Origin: Sphingorhabdus lutea
Lineage (GTDB): Bacteria; Pseudomonadota; Alphaproteobacteria; Sphingomonadales; Sphingomonadaceae
NCBI RefSeq assembly: GCF_001889025.1
Contig: NZ_CP018154.1
Coordinates: 1,044,501 to 1,108,500 of the forward strand
Reading direction: 5' to 3'
DNA: 64,000 nt
Below, one piece after another: positions 1-9,463 of this stretch; the first letter of the stretch is position 1; the number at the start of each line of letters is the position of its first letter. The notes beneath the pieces are model-generated. The model was not told where the DNA came from and made no database searches. It saw only the letters and a list, made by a program, of their open reading frames with translations. The position numbers were made by a program, and so were the translations under genes.

Positions 1-140
1 AGAGCAAAAAGATAGTTTATATTTGCCAAACAAACCCACAATATTTGGCCGTAAAAGGACATGATGCGAATGTCAGTGCTGGGGGCGTTGATAAAGCAGC
101 TTGCATTTGGAAGTCTGGGCTGTCAATTTTACCCTTATGA
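1..140 (+). CDS. 3' end of an unidentified gene (partial)
   Basis: An open frame runs in from the left edge (first full codon at base 3) and ends at TGA 138-140, giving the last 45 residues of a protein ending in ...LSILPL. I do not recognise the family. The reading is supported by the junction: the stop overlaps the ATG of the next gene in an ATGA arrangement (137-140), typical of translationally coupled genes, and no other frame crosses this stretch cleanly. It contains two cysteines (in ICQT and AACIW). Function cannot be assigned without the upstream sequence. Confidence 0.55.
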   Translation, partial: SKKIVYICQTNPQYLAVKGHDANVSAGGVDKAACIWKSGLSILPL

Positions 141-346
141 CACCAGTAGTAAAAATCATCCTCATCACCATCCTTTTATTTATCGGATTTAATCTGTTCC
201 TTTATGGGCGGTTTCGCCGTGTGATGCGCGAAATTAAAAAACAGGCCGAATTACAAGCAGATGCAGCAGAGGCCGAAGCAAGGGGGCAAATTATTGAAGG
301 CTCAGCCAGTATAAAAAAGGCCAGCATAAAAGAAGATGATGCATGA
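137..346 (+). CDS. small single-pass membrane protein
   Basis: A 69-residue protein with a hydrophobic segment near the N-terminus (about residues 4-22, VKIILITILLFIGFNLFLYG), then a basic stretch (RFRRVMREIKK) and a charged, alanine-rich helical tail. This predicts a membrane anchor with a cytoplasmic helix. I chose ATG 137 over a TTG at 101 because it makes an ATGA overlap with the upstream stop. The gene ends in another ATGA overlap with the OsmC gene, so the three are probably one transcript. The family is not recognised and no function is inferred beyond membrane localisation. Confidence 0.6.
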   Translation: MTPVVKIILITILLFIGFNLFLYGRFRRVMREIKKQAELQADAAEAEARGQIIEGSASIKKASIKEDDA

Positions 347-780
347 GCGATCATCCAAATCCCATCGCCATTGTTGAAAGCAGTGATGGCCAATATGCAC
401 AGGCCATAAAATCGCGCATGCATCATTGGAATGCGGGTGAGCCAGAAAGTTTGGGCGGCACAGATAACGGCCCAACACCATATGAATTATTATTATCTGC
501 ATTGGGTGCTTGCACATCCATAACATTGGAAATGTATGCCGCGCGCAAGGGGTGGCCGCTTACAAAAGTGCATGTCATATTGGAGCATAGCCGCGAGGTG
601 CGCAAGGGCGCATCCGGACAGGAAAATGACGGCAAACCGATCGATATGATTGACCGGATTGTTACATTGGAAGGTGATTTGAACGAGCAGCAGCGCGCGC
701 GTTTAATTGAAATAGCCGAAAAATGCCCGGTGCATCGCACCTTGATGAACCAGATTATTATTTCAACCCAGCTTATATAA
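343..780 (+). CDS. OsmC/Ohr family peroxiredoxin-like protein
   Basis: A 145-residue OsmC-family protein. It has the two family cysteines: C57 in SALGACTS, at the start of the long central helix, and C128 in EKCPVHRTL. In this family the pair reduces organic or fatty-acid hydroperoxides in the cytosol. The surroundings of C57 (LLSALGACTSITLEMYA) and the CPVH motif fit the OsmC/YhfA-like subgroup rather than classical Ohr; the physiological substrate is not visible. The start overlaps the stop of the upstream membrane protein by 4 bp. Length is normal for the family. Confidence 0.88.
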   Translation: MSDHPNPIAIVESSDGQYAQAIKSRMHHWNAGEPESLGGTDNGPTPYELLLSALGACTSITLEMYAARKGWPLTKVHVILEHSREVRKGASGQENDGKPIDMIDRIVTLEGDLNEQQRARLIEIAEKCPVHRTLMNQIIISTQLI

Positions 781-795
781 TATTATAAAATAAAG

Positions 796-848
796 AAAAA
801 CATCCGGTCGGGTGAGCAATCAGGGAGGGGTGCTGCTCACCCGACCGG
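796..848 (-). terminator. strong intrinsic terminator for the 47-aa gene
   Basis: A perfect 15-bp inverted repeat (804-818 with 834-848, arm CCGGTCGGGTGAGCA) encloses a 15-base loop. Read on the minus strand it is followed by a T-rich run (complement of 796-800). It lies just downstream of the small minus-strand ORF at 875-1018 and also separates it from the OsmC gene. Confidence 0.75.
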
Positions 849-874
849 AGTGAGTCGGCTGATTAAGATGGGGT

Positions 875-1018
875 TTATCTTAACAGCCAAAAAATAATAC
901 GGTTACCCGTGGGCCAAAAACCCACACTGCCTTCATGACGGAGGGAGCTTTTCCCGCCTTTTTGCTTTGCAACGCCAAAGCCGAATTGATGTGCAAATTT
1001 TTTTGCGATTGCCGTCAT
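875..1018 (-). CDS. 47-residue basic small protein (hypothetical)
   Basis: A short minus-strand ORF starting at ATG 1016-1018 and ending at TAA 875-877. It encodes a basic peptide beginning MTAIAKKFAHQFGFG and ending NRIIFWLLR. A purine-rich Shine-Dalgarno (ATAGGGG) lies about 7 bases upstream of the ATG, and a strong intrinsic terminator follows about 30 bases after the stop, so it looks like a complete monocistronic unit. The peptide has aromatic and basic residues and a hydrophobic C-terminus. The family is not recognised. It could instead be a small RNA with a fortuitous ORF, but the start signals favour coding. Confidence 0.5.
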   Translation of the reverse strand: MTAIAKKFAHQFGFGVAKQKGGKSSLRHEGSVGFWPTGNRIIFWLLR

Positions 1019-1156
1019 GATATGCCCCTATATTTTTATTTCGATAACAATGTGAATAGCGATAGGATGTGACAGGGTGGCGCAGCATTTGTGACAGAAA
1101 TTTGAAAATGCGATTTTTTTTTAGTTTTTTTGCGGGAGGTCAATATCCGCTTATAT

Positions 1157-1252
1157 ATGATGACAAAGATTGACCCCGCGTCATGCGGGCGATATATCGC
1201 AAAAATATATTGATGATGCGGCCCTGAAACTGGCCGCCTTTTTTTATTTTTT
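1157..1252 (+). promoter_or_regulatory. structured argD leader with intrinsic terminator
   Basis: Between the divergent small gene and argD lie three possible hairpins in a row: CCCGC/GCGGG near 1174-1189, the palindrome GCGATATATCGC at 1189-1200, and an all-GC 6-bp stem (GCGGCC 1218-1223 with GGCCGC 1232-1237) followed by seven T (1239-1245). The last is a textbook intrinsic terminator placed 23-30 bases before the argD ATG and its AGGAAGG ribosome site. An 18-codon ORF (1157-1213) ends right in front of it but has no well-spaced ribosome site. This could be a transcription attenuator for the arg operon or the end of a small RNA. Confidence 0.5.
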
Positions 1253-1275
1253 CTTTAAGCACAGGAAGGTTTTTT

Positions 1276-2475
1276 ATGACTATTACACCATTAATGCCCG
1301 TTTATCCGCGTTGTGGCTTTCGTCCTGTGCGAGGAGAGGGCGCATGGTTGATAAGCGAGGATGGCAGCCGCGCATTGGATTTTGCCAGTGGTATTGCGGT
1401 GAATCTATTGGGGCATGGCCACCCACATTTGACCAAGGCGATACAGGAACAGGCCGCCACCTTAATGCATGTGTCCAACCTATATGGCAGCCCGCAGGGG
1501 GAAAAATTTGCCCAGCGGTTGGTTGATTCCACCTTTGCCGATACCGTATTTTTCACCAATAGCGGGGCTGAGGCGGTGGAATGTGCGATTAAAACCGCCC
1601 GCGCCTATCACCAAAATGGACCAGAAGGCAGCGCCAGCGATCGACATGAAATAATCACTTTCAAAAATGCCTTTCATGGCCGCACCTTGGCCACGATTAG
1701 CGCGTCAAATCAGGATAAAATGCATAAAGGATTTGCCCCATTATTAAATGGTTTCAAATATGTTGATTTTGATGATTTAGAAGGGGTAAAGGCCGCCATT
1801 ACCGATAAAACAGCGGGCTTTTTGGTTGAGCCTGTTCAAGGCGAGGGCGGCGTTCGTCCTGCATCTGTTGAATTTATGAAGGGGCTTCGCGCTTTGGCGG
1901 ATGAGCATGATTTGATGCTTGTTCTGGACGAAGTGCAATGCGGCGTGGCCCGCACGGGCACATTATATGCGTATGAACAATATGGCATTGTCCCCGACAT
2001 TATGGCCAGTGCAAAGGGCATTGGCGGCGGTTTTCCCTTTGGCGCATGCCTTGCCACGCAAAAGGCAGCGCGCGGCATGGTTATCGGTACGCATGGCAGC
2101 ACCTATGGCGGCAATCCATTGGCGATGGCGGCGGGCAATGCAGTGTGGGATATTGTGGCAAATGATGAATTTTTGGCACAGGTGCGCGAAACAGCCGAGA
2201 AATTGCGCAGTGCATTGGAACAATTTATTGGCAATTATCCCGATTTATTTGAATTTGTGCGCGGCATGGGTTTGATGATGGGTATTAAAATGACGCATGA
2301 GGCACGTGCCTTTGTGGCGCATTTGCGCGATAATCATGGGCTGCTTACCGTGGCGGCGGGCGATAATACGCTGCGTATTTTGCCACCATTAAATATTACA
2401 GAAGGCGACATATCGACCTTTATTGAAAAATTATCAGCAGGGAGCGCCGATTATATTCGGCCAGATGCGGCATGA
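1276..2475 (+). CDS. argD: acetylornithine aminotransferase
   Basis: A class-III PLP aminotransferase of 399 residues that converts N-acetylglutamate semialdehyde to N-acetylornithine in arginine synthesis (cytosol); members may also act in lysine synthesis. The cofactor site is clear: NSGAEAVE near residues 95-102, D218 in LDEVQ for the pyridine nitrogen, and the Schiff-base lysine K247 in SAKGIGGG. Length is normal. The start is set by AGGAAGG 8 bases upstream. The stop overlaps the argF start (ATGA), so argD and argF are co-translated. A leader with an intrinsic terminator precedes the gene. Confidence 0.96.
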   Translation: MTITPLMPVYPRCGFRPVRGEGAWLISEDGSRALDFASGIAVNLLGHGHPHLTKAIQEQAATLMHVSNLYGSPQGEKFAQRLVDSTFADTVFFTNSGAEAVECAIKTARAYHQNGPEGSASDRHEIITFKNAFHGRTLATISASNQDKMHKGFAPLLNGFKYVDFDDLEGVKAAITDKTAGFLVEPVQGEGGVRPASVEFMKGLRALADEHDLMLVLDEVQCGVARTGTLYAYEQYGIVPDIMASAKGIGGGFPFGACLATQKAARGMVIGTHGSTYGGNPLAMAAGNAVWDIVANDEFLAQVRETAEKLRSALEQFIGNYPDLFEFVRGMGLMMGIKMTHEARAFVAHLRDNHGLLTVAAGDNTLRILPPLNITEGDISTFIEKLSAGSADYIRPDAA

Positions 2476-3431
2476 GTTTAACAAAAAAACGTGACTTTTT
2501 GAATTTATCCGACGCGGGCGGCAATGCGATTGCCGCAATGATAAATGATGCGATGGCGCGAAAGGCTGCGCGTAAATTTGCCGATGGCGGCGAATGGCCA
2601 AAAGGTATGGTGGATGATGACGCGCCGCTTAAAGGCCATGTTTTGGGCATGATTTTTGAAAAAAACTCCACCCGTACCCGCGTTTCCTTTGACATGGCCA
2701 TCCGCCAGCTTGGCGGGACCAGCATTGTGATGGATGCGGGCGGGATGCAGCTTGGTCGCGGGGAAAGCATTGCCGATACCGCGCGGGTTTTATCACGTTA
2801 TGTAGATGCCATTATGATCCGCACCGATGATCATGAAAAAATTGAACAAATGGCGAAATATGCCAGCGTTCCGGTGATAAATGGCTTAACCGATTTGTCG
2901 CACCCATGCCAAATTATGGCCGATATGTTGACCATAGTGGAACATGGCAAATCGCTTCCCGGCTTAAATATTGCATGGTTTGGTGATGGGAATAATGTGC
3001 TGCATTCCATATTGGAAGCAGCGGCATTAATGAAATTTAATGTCCGTATCGCCGTGCCGCAGGGATATGAACCCGATGCGGCCTTTATGGACATGGCAAA
3101 AAATGCAGGAGCAGAGATTTTGCTGACCCGCGATGCAGCCGAGGCGGCAAAGGATGCAGATATTATCGTTACCGATACATGGGTGTCTATGGGGCAGGAA
3201 CATGCCCATAATAAATTGGCTGCCATGGCCCCATATCAGGTTAATGATGATTTGATGAAGCAGGCAAAATCGGGCGCACTTTTCCTACACTGCCTTCCCG
3301 CCCATGTCGGCGAAGAGGTTAGCGAAGAAGTGATAGAGGGCGTGCAATCGGTTGTGTTTGATGAGGCAGAAAACCGCCTGCATGCACAAAAATCCGTTCT
3401 TTTATGGTGTTTTGGAAAAATAAATGGCTGA
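2472..3431 (+). CDS. argF: ornithine carbamoyltransferase
   Basis: A 319-residue transcarbamoylase that makes citrulline from ornithine and carbamoyl phosphate (arginine pathway, cytosol). Signature residues are intact: the carbamoyl-phosphate motif STRTR at 66-70, HPCQ at 144-147 and the ornithine-binding HCLP at 273-276. The gene starts inside the last codons of argD (4-bp overlap) and its own end overlaps hslO by 8 bp, giving a tight three-gene operon. ArgF rather than aspartate transcarbamoylase is indicated by HCLPAH and by the neighbouring argD. Confidence 0.96.
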   Translation: MSLTKKRDFLNLSDAGGNAIAAMINDAMARKAARKFADGGEWPKGMVDDDAPLKGHVLGMIFEKNSTRTRVSFDMAIRQLGGTSIVMDAGGMQLGRGESIADTARVLSRYVDAIMIRTDDHEKIEQMAKYASVPVINGLTDLSHPCQIMADMLTIVEHGKSLPGLNIAWFGDGNNVLHSILEAAALMKFNVRIAVPQGYEPDAAFMDMAKNAGAEILLTRDAAEAAKDADIIVTDTWVSMGQEHAHNKLAAMAPYQVNDDLMKQAKSGALFLHCLPAHVGEEVSEEVIEGVQSVVFDEAENRLHAQKSVLLWCFGKING

Positions 3432-4335
3432 AACTGACATTTTCGTTGATCAGCCTTTGCGCTTTTCCCTGCCAGAATTAAATGCGCGGGGTCGTTTGGT
3501 GCGTCTTGATGCATTATTGGCCGATATTTTGGGAACGCATAATTACCCCCCTGCGGTTGAGAAATTATTGGCAGAGGCGCTGGTCATTGCCGTTTTGCTT
3601 GGCTCACTGTTAAAAGATGCGGGCGGCCAATTGACGATGCAGGCGCAAACCGAAAATGGCCCAATTCGGTTATTGGTATGTGATTTTAAACAATCAACCG
3701 TGCGCGGCCATGTGCAATTTGATGCAGATGCGGTCGCCGCCTTGCCTGTTAATACTTCGCTTTTTGCCTTATTTGGCAAGGGGTTCTTGGCCATTACCTT
3801 TGATCAGGAAAAACAAATGGGCAGCGAAGGGCGATATCAAGGCATTGTCCCGTTGGAGGGGGAATCGCTGGCCCATGCTACCGAATATTATTTTGCGCAA
3901 TCGGAACAATTGCCCACCTTATTACGCGTGGCGGTGGACCATGTTGATGGAAAATGTGTTGCGGCGGGCATGATTGTTCAACATTTGGCAGAGGGTGAAG
4001 AAGGGCGTGAGCGCCTGCACACCAAAATGGATCATCCTGCATGGGAACATGTTCGTGCGCTTGGCGAAACAATTTCCGCCGATGAATTGGTTGACCCTGG
4101 CTTGTCGATGCAAGATATAATCTGGCGTTTATTTCATGAAAGCGAAATACGGGTCGAAAATGGAACATTTTTGACCAAAGGTTGCCGTTGTGACATTGGC
4201 CATATTCGCAATGTTATTGGTAAATTCCCCGCCGATGAACGCGCCGAAATGGCCAATGATGCTGGCGATATTTTGGTGCATTGCGAATTTTGTTCAAAGG
4301 ATTTCCCTTTGTCTTTGAACAGTTTTAATAATTAA
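3424..4335 (+). CDS. hslO: Hsp33 redox-regulated chaperone
   Basis: A 303-residue Hsp33-family holdase that is activated when its C-terminal zinc centre is oxidised. The four zinc cysteines are C254 and C256 (GCRCD) and C287 and C290 (CEFC), the normal CxC...CxxC arrangement. The N-terminal Hsp33 core precedes them. The gene overlaps argF by 8 bp, a pairing seen in many alphaproteobacteria, so it is probably co-transcribed with argD-argF although its role is oxidative and heat stress protection in the cytosol. Confidence 0.95.
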   Translation: MAETDIFVDQPLRFSLPELNARGRLVRLDALLADILGTHNYPPAVEKLLAEALVIAVLLGSLLKDAGGQLTMQAQTENGPIRLLVCDFKQSTVRGHVQFDADAVAALPVNTSLFALFGKGFLAITFDQEKQMGSEGRYQGIVPLEGESLAHATEYYFAQSEQLPTLLRVAVDHVDGKCVAAGMIVQHLAEGEEGRERLHTKMDHPAWEHVRALGETISADELVDPGLSMQDIIWRLFHESEIRVENGTFLTKGCRCDIGHIRNVIGKFPADERAEMANDAGDILVHCEFCSKDFPLSLNSFNN

Positions 4336-4461
4336 ACCCAATATAAATAAGCCAAATATTGTCACAGATATGACAAAATTTGTTCATATTCTGCCCATTA
4401 GAATCGGTTATAAGTAAAATATTAAAGTCGCATATATCCATCATTTTAGGAAAATATTGAT

Positions 4462-4932
4462 ATGCAATTTTACCGGGGCAGATTTCAAAATATGGTGAAA
4501 CTTTCCACTTCATTGGCATGGCGGCGTATCCAATGTGTCTTGGGCGCTGTGGCCTTTTTGGGGGTTAGCACCGCCGGATTGGCCGCAGCTGCTTTGGCAA
4601 TGGCGGATGATAATAAACTGTCATCTTTGGCAATTGGTAAATGGTCATTTAAGATGACATCTGGAAATTTGGATCAAAATAGCATTTGTGTGCGTGACCA
4701 AAGCAAATTGTTAATATTAAAACATGGCAATATGGTGTGTGACACGAATTTCCTGCGCGCAAATGCAAATAGCATGACCTATAGCTATAGCTGTGCAGGG
4801 ACAGCGCAGGGAATTACCACCATTCGGATTGAGCATAGCCGATTGGTGCATATTCATTCGCAAGGCGTGCATAATGGTGCGCCCTATTCCTTTGCCGCAG
4901 AGGGGCGGCATATGTCGACCAGTTGCCGTTAA
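4462..4932 (+). CDS. exported DUF3617-like protein
   Basis: A 156-residue protein with an N-terminal hydrophobic segment (about residues 26-47, ending near AALAMA) that looks like a signal peptide, followed by a small domain with paired cysteines (SICV, MVCD, YSCAG, STSC). The pattern GKWSFKM...C...C and the ending in ...SCR resemble the DUF3617 family of small periplasmic proteins found in sphingomonads; no enzymatic function is known. A weak AGGAAA site lies upstream of ATG 4462. It is followed by a terminator at 5054-5089 and appears to be monocistronic. Confidence 0.7.
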   Translation: MQFYRGRFQNMVKLSTSLAWRRIQCVLGAVAFLGVSTAGLAAAALAMADDNKLSSLAIGKWSFKMTSGNLDQNSICVRDQSKLLILKHGNMVCDTNFLRANANSMTYSYSCAGTAQGITTIRIEHSRLVHIHSQGVHNGAPYSFAAEGRHMSTSCR

Positions 4933-4994
4933 GCATTTAATTTAATTAAAAATATAAATTTAACCAAAAATTAACCATATTTGGGTTAAAAGGA

Positions 4995-5090
4995 AATTGT
5001 TGTATCTCCTTGGATACACTTTCCTCCCTAACTCGCTTTTTGTTAAAGCAAAAGGGCCATTTGCAACTATGCAGATGGCCCATTTTTTTG
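4995..5090 (+). ncRNA. candidate small RNA with CCUCC motif
   Basis: In the 210-base gap between convergent genes there is a short inverted repeat TGTATC/GATACA (near 5010-5028), then an unpaired pyrimidine stretch containing CCTCCC (near 5033), then a strong intrinsic terminator. This layout (5' hairpin, anti-Shine-Dalgarno-like loop, terminator) is seen in several alphaproteobacterial trans-acting small RNAs. No clear promoter was found, so it may simply be the 3' untranslated end of the DUF3617-like transcript. Confidence 0.3.
5054..5089 (+). terminator. intrinsic terminator
   Basis: GGGCCAT (5054-5060) pairs with ATGGCCC (5075-5081), with additional TGC/GCA pairing inside, and is followed by seven T (5083-5089). 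It ends plus-strand transcription (DUF3617-like gene or the candidate small RNA) ahead of the convergent gcdH. Confidence 0.8.
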
Positions 5091-5142
5091 CCTTATTTAC
5101 AGCAAAATTTACAGCAAATGATGATTTACATGATGCCGATTA

Positions 5143-6318
5143 TCAAAAAGCAGCAATTCCGGTAATGGCGCGGCCCATGATTAACGCATGGACATCATGC
5201 GCCCCTTCATATGTGTTGACCGTTTCTAAATTGGTCATGTGGCGCATTACCTGATATTCCTCTGAAATACCATTGCCGCCATGCATATCGCGTGCTTGGC
5301 GGGCAATATCCAATGCCTTGCCTACATTGTTACGTTTGACGATGGAAATCATTTCAGGTGCAAATTTATGTTCATCCATTAAACGGCCCACACGCAAAGA
5401 CGCCTGAAGACCCAATGAAATATCGGTTTGCATATCGGCCAATTTTTTCTGAAATAATTGGGTGGCGGCCAATGGGCGGCCAAATTGATGCCGATCCAAC
5501 CCATATTGCCGCGCGGCGTGGAAACAAAATTCCGCCGCGCCCAATGCACCCCAGCTAATGCCATAACGCGCACGGTTAAGGCAGCTAAATGGTCCTTTTA
5601 ATCCCGAAATTTCGGGGAACATCGCATCTTCGCTCACCTCTACCTCATCCATCATGATCATGCCGGTGGTGGAGGCGCGAAGCGACAATTTTCCCTCAAT
5701 CTTTGGGGCGCTTAATCCCTTCATCCCTTTTTCAAGGACAAAGCCGCGTATTGCGCCGCCATGTGCCTCTGATTTTGCCCAAATGACAAAAACATCGGCA
5801 AAGGGCGCGTTGGAAATCCATGTTTTGCTGCCCGAAATGCTATATCCGCCGTCAATTTTTTTGGCCACGGTGCGCATTCCGGCGGGGTCGGACCCTGCAT
5901 CAGGTTCGGTTAAGCCAAAACAGCCGATAAGCTCCCCTGAACATAATCCGGGTAAATATTTGCGTTTTTGTTCTTCATTGCCAAAGGCGGAAATGGGGTA
6001 AATAACCAAGGAGCTTTGCACCGACATCATCGAGCGATAGCCGGAATCCACACGCTCCACCTCACGCGCGACAAGGCCATAGGCAACATAGCTTGCCCCT
6101 GCGCCGCCATATTCAGGGTCCAATGTCGCGCCCAATAGGCCGGTTTGACCCATTAGGGGGAAAAGCTCTGGCGCGTCCAATTCCTCGCGATAGGCGGCAA
6201 TAACGCGCGGTTGCAATTCGCTTTGCGCAAAATCATGCGCGGTGTCGCGGATCATCCTTTCATCATCGGTCAATTGATCGTTGATGAAAAAGGGATCGCT
6301 CCAATCAAATGGGGTCAT
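5143..6318 (-). CDS. gcdH: glutaryl-CoA dehydrogenase
   Basis: A 391-residue flavin acyl-CoA dehydrogenase. The subfamily is read from [12 protein letters not shown] near residue 90 and the C-terminal [20 protein letters not shown], both characteristic of glutaryl-CoA dehydrogenase; the catalytic base is E371 of that motif. The enzyme oxidises and decarboxylates glutaryl-CoA to crotonyl-CoA in lysine/tryptophan and dicarboxylate breakdown, passing electrons to ETF. The flavin and substrate motif [12 protein letters not shown] is present. Length is normal. It is followed on the minus strand by convergent sequence with a plus-strand terminator. Confidence 0.93.
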   Translation of the reverse strand: MTPFDWSDPFFINDQLTDDERMIRDTAHDFAQSELQPRVIAAYREELDAPELFPLMGQTGLLGATLDPEYGGAGASYVAYGLVAREVERVDSGYRSMMSVQSSLVIYPISAFGNEEQKRKYLPGLCSGELIGCFGLTEPDAGSDPAGMRTVAKKIDGGYSISGSKTWISNAPFADVFVIWAKSEAHGGAIRGFVLEKGMKGLSAPKIEGKLSLRASTTGMIMMDEVEVSEDAMFPEISGLKGPFSCLNRARYGISWGALGAAEFCFHAARQYGLDRHQFGRPLAATQLFQKKLADMQTDISLGLQASLRVGRLMDEHKFAPEMISIVKRNNVGKALDIARQARDMHGGNGISEEYQVMRHMTNLETVNTYEGAHDVHALIMGRAITGIAAF

Positions 6319-6351
6319 GATGTAAAAATGCTCCGATTAAATAAATAAATT

Positions 6352-6873
6352 TTATGGCATCATACGTTGCAGTAGGGGCAAACGTTCAATAAATTGATGT
6401 TTTAACGCGCCCAATAAATGCAGCACAATCAATATTAACATGGCCTTTCCGCCAATTTCATGCCCCTCATGCGCGATGTCGGCCAATGCCTTATTGCCCA
6501 CAACGGGCAGCACAGGCATGTCGAACAACCCAAACATGTTGATGGGCGCAGGATAGGTGGACATCCACAACCATCCGCCAAGCGGCAGACCAATCATCAA
6601 TGCATAAAAAATAAAATGCGCCGCCTTGGCCATGCTGGTTTCCCAGCCGGAAATTTGTTCCATGGGGGCGGGGCGTTTATGCGTGACGCGCCAATAAAGG
6701 CGAAAGAGGGAGAAAAATAAAATGCAAATACCCAATGATTTATGCAAATCCATATAGGGCGCTCTTGCGGTCTTGCCTAAATCTTCGGTCAATTCGGCAA
6801 GGCCGATATTGGTGATGATTGCCGCAGCAATAATCCAATGAAGCAAGATGGCGATTTTACTATATTTTGTCAT
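6352..6873 (-). CDS. cytochrome b561-type membrane protein
   Basis: A 173-residue integral membrane protein with four hydrophobic segments and histidines placed for two b hemes: H12 (LLHW), H44 (DLHKSLG), and H152/H159 (VLHLLGALKHQF) near the end. This is the bacterial cytochrome b561 (YodB/CybB-like) family, which moves electrons between quinol and partners in the inner membrane; one proposed role is superoxide:quinone oxidoreduction. I chose ATG 6873 because GGGGGAGAG lies just upstream, rather than an earlier start 39 bases upstream. The gene upstream on the same strand is SapC; no functional link is evident. Confidence 0.85.
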   Translation of the reverse strand: MTKYSKIAILLHWIIAAAIITNIGLAELTEDLGKTARAPYMDLHKSLGICILFFSLFRLYWRVTHKRPAPMEQISGWETSMAKAAHFIFYALMIGLPLGGWLWMSTYPAPINMFGLFDMPVLPVVGNKALADIAHEGHEIGGKAMLILIVLHLLGALKHQFIERLPLLQRMMP

Positions 6874-6957
6874 TTCTCTACTCTCCCCCTTAAAAATTAT
6901 AAAGATTAACAAATTTTTTAAGGGAGGCCATATGAAATAGCCTCCCCAAAATATAAT

Positions 6958-7737
6958 TTAAGCAGCAGGCGCTTCGGTCACCTGTGGTGCTTTGCCCTGC
7001 GCCACTTGAGCGGCAAATAAATCACGCATCAACTGCAGTGAAAATAAATGGGCATAAAGCAAAGGCAAAAGGCCATTTTGATTGATTTTGCGAAGTTCAT
7101 CACCGCGCATTTCGCGCAATTTTTCTTCGTCAATCATTTTGAAACCGCGATATACAAATGGTTGCTCACGGCCTTCTTGTTGAATCGCGACTTCGCCGTC
7201 CATCAACAGACCCAATTTTTTAATTTCTTCGACAAATGATTGTGTGCGTGCGCCAGCTGTTTCGAAATCTTCACAAAATTTCAAAATATTTTTTGTGGTT
7301 TCGGTTGGCTTGCCATCTTCAAATAATGTGTCGCCGGTTTCATATGCGCCAATACCATCTGATGTTGGGTCAAAACAAAGTGACAATTCCTCGCTTTCGG
7401 GTGACAATTTCGCCAATAGGAAAGGGTAGCGGCGAATATATGCAGGGATATAAACAGGCGAGGTGAATTTGCCGTCTGCATCCATAAATGTATTGACGCC
7501 TTCATTCATGCCCATCAACACCAATGGCACGGGGTTTTCGCTGTCCGAAAAAATAATCGGATAATGGCGGCCTGCTTGCGCAAATTCGTCAATGGTTAAT
7601 GGGATGGCATGATGCCCTTCCATAAATTTTGCGTCGTCAAAAGTTTTGGTGCGATATTTGCCATGTTCATTGCTGTTCAACGGCATTAAATCTTTATAAA
7701 GCAGTGGTAAGTTATTCGCTGGTGCGGCCGTGGCCAT
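6958..7737 (-). CDS. SapC family protein
   Basis: A 259-residue protein beginning MATAAPANNLPLLYKDL and matching the SapC family (the S-layer associated protein name comes from Campylobacter). Family members are common in sphingomonads, caulobacters and marine gammaproteobacteria, often near TonB-dependent receptors. Their biochemical role is not established; no signal peptide is seen. The start is at ATG 7737, preceded by TTGGAGA. Features visible are the HYPIIFSDSENPVPLVLMG segment and a hydrophobic C-terminal third. Confidence 0.85.
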   Translation of the reverse strand: MATAAPANNLPLLYKDLMPLNSNEHGKYRTKTFDDAKFMEGHHAIPLTIDEFAQAGRHYPIIFSDSENPVPLVLMGMNEGVNTFMDADGKFTSPVYIPAYIRRYPFLLAKLSPESEELSLCFDPTSDGIGAYETGDTLFEDGKPTETTKNILKFCEDFETAGARTQSFVEEIKKLGLLMDGEVAIQQEGREQPFVYRGFKMIDEEKLREMRGDELRKINQNGLLPLLYAHLFSLQLMRDLFAAQVAQGKAPQVTEAPAA

Positions 7738-7849
7738 AAAATTCTCCAATATTATATAGTGACTCAAAAAAAAATTAGCATTGCTTTACGTGGGCAAGGC
7801 CGCGCTGGCAAGGGCAAAGCAAATAGGGGCGGATTGCCATATTTACTTA

Positions 7850-9280
7850 TTAAGAAATTAATTTGCCGGGGTTCATGATATTATCAGGATCAATGGCAGT
7901 TTTAATTGCGCGCAACATGGTCATACGTGCGGGCGAGGATAAACGCCTTAAACAATCGCTTTTCACCTGACCAATGCCATGTTCGGCGGAAATTGACCCG
8001 CCAAATTCCTCCACCATGTCATAAACAAAATCCGAAATGGCATGGGCATCGCCATTATACCAGCTTTCGGCGTCCACGCCCGGGGGCGCTTTGACATGGA
8101 AATGCACATTGCCATCGCCCAAATGCCCAAAGGATAGGGGCAGGCAGCCTGCAAATTTTTGCTGAACCGCTGCGCCTGCTTGGTCAATAAAGCGCGGCAT
8201 ATCGACCACAGGCACGCTGATATCATGTTGTACGGCAGGGCCTTTTTTACGTTCGGCCTCCGATATACTGTCGCGGATAGTCCAAAAATCCAGCACATGT
8301 TGTTCATTTTGAGATAGGGTGGCGTTGGAAATTAACCCTGCGTCAAAAGCCTTCTCAAAAATTTTCTCTCCCAAATCATTGGGCGAAGTCATGTCTGATT
8401 GATCGCGAACAAATTCGATTAAAATATGCCATGGATATTCACCATCCAACGGACTTTTCATCGCAGGAATATGGTCCATAACCGCCGAAATGGCGGATTG
8501 GGGCATGATTTCAAATCCTTCCAACTGAGGTCCGGCCATGGCATCAATCATCATCAATAAATCATATGCCTTTTGCGTGCTGTCCGTCCCGCACCAAAGG
8601 ACGCATCGATCGATTAAGGCAGGAACGGTGCGCAAGGTTGCGCCCGTGACAATGCCCAAACTGCCCTCTGCGCCCAAAATTAAATGGCGAATATCATAAC
8701 CACGATTATCTTTTTTTAACGGGGCCATGCCGTTAAATATACTGCCATCGGGCAGGACAAATTCAATCCCATCGACCAAGGCACGCATCGTGCCATGCCG
8801 CAAAACCTGTGTTCCGCCCGCATTGGTGGAAATAAGCCCGCCAATTGTGGCTGATCCTTTGCCGCCAAGGGTAAGGGGGAAACGGCGGCCAATTTTTTCG
8901 GCATGTTCGTGCAAATGTTGCAAAATAACGCCTGCTTCGCATTTTATCGCGCCGCTTTGCGGATCGGCTGAAATAAATTTGTTCATCCGGCGTAGCGATA
9001 GCAAAACCGACCGTCCGCTTTTATCGGGTGTGGCGCCGCCTACCATGCCGCTATTGCCGCCTTGCGGGACAATGGGTAGTTTATGTTCGGCGCAAATTTT
9101 GACTATTTCAGAAACCTGCTGCGTTGTCGCGGGGGATAATAAAGCCAATGTCGTGCCGGTATATCGGCCGCGCCAATCGGTCAACCATGGTTCAATATCC
9201 GCGATATTTTGGGTAAAAGCTTTATCCCCCAAAATCTGGGATAATTTTTCCATGGCGATATTATCATGCTGCGCGGTCAA
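7850..9280 (-). CDS. FAD-linked 2-hydroxyacid dehydrogenase (GlcD/D2HGDH-like)
   Basis: A flavoprotein of about 476 residues in the vanillyl-alcohol-oxidase/FAD-linked oxidase superfamily. The N-terminal PCMH FAD domain has PQGGNSGMVGGATP and GGKGSATIGGLISTNAGG; the C-terminal domain has HLGDGNVHFHV and SAEHGIG, the metal and substrate motifs of D-2-hydroxyglutarate and D-lactate dehydrogenases. It probably oxidises a D-2-hydroxyacid and feeds electrons to ETF or quinone. The exact substrate cannot be read. The start is uncertain: TTG 9280 (weak GAG site) or ATG 9253, which has no ribosome site. Confidence 0.85.
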   Translation of the reverse strand: MTAQHDNIAMEKLSQILGDKAFTQNIADIEPWLTDWRGRYTGTTLALLSPATTQQVSEIVKICAEHKLPIVPQGGNSGMVGGATPDKSGRSVLLSLRRMNKFISADPQSGAIKCEAGVILQHLHEHAEKIGRRFPLTLGGKGSATIGGLISTNAGGTQVLRHGTMRALVDGIEFVLPDGSIFNGMAPLKKDNRGYDIRHLILGAEGSLGIVTGATLRTVPALIDRCVLWCGTDSTQKAYDLLMMIDAMAGPQLEGFEIMPQSAISAVMDHIPAMKSPLDGEYPWHILIEFVRDQSDMTSPNDLGEKIFEKAFDAGLISNATLSQNEQHVLDFWTIRDSISEAERKKGPAVQHDISVPVVDMPRFIDQAGAAVQQKFAGCLPLSFGHLGDGNVHFHVKAPPGVDAESWYNGDAHAISDFVYDMVEEFGGSISAEHGIGQVKSDCLRRLSSPARMTMLRAIKTAIDPDNIMNPGKLIS

Positions 9281-9463
9281 AATATGTCTCTTTATATATT
9301 ATTGTGTCATTTAGTAAGTAATTCATCCTTTGTTCAATCTCAATGCTTAAACAAGGATATATTAAGAATCATTTTGCAAATTCTCATTTAATTTTGCACT
9401 ATAGAATATCGATTTTTGCGGGAATCTCCCCCTATATAATTTTAGGATGTTTTTTTAATCATT

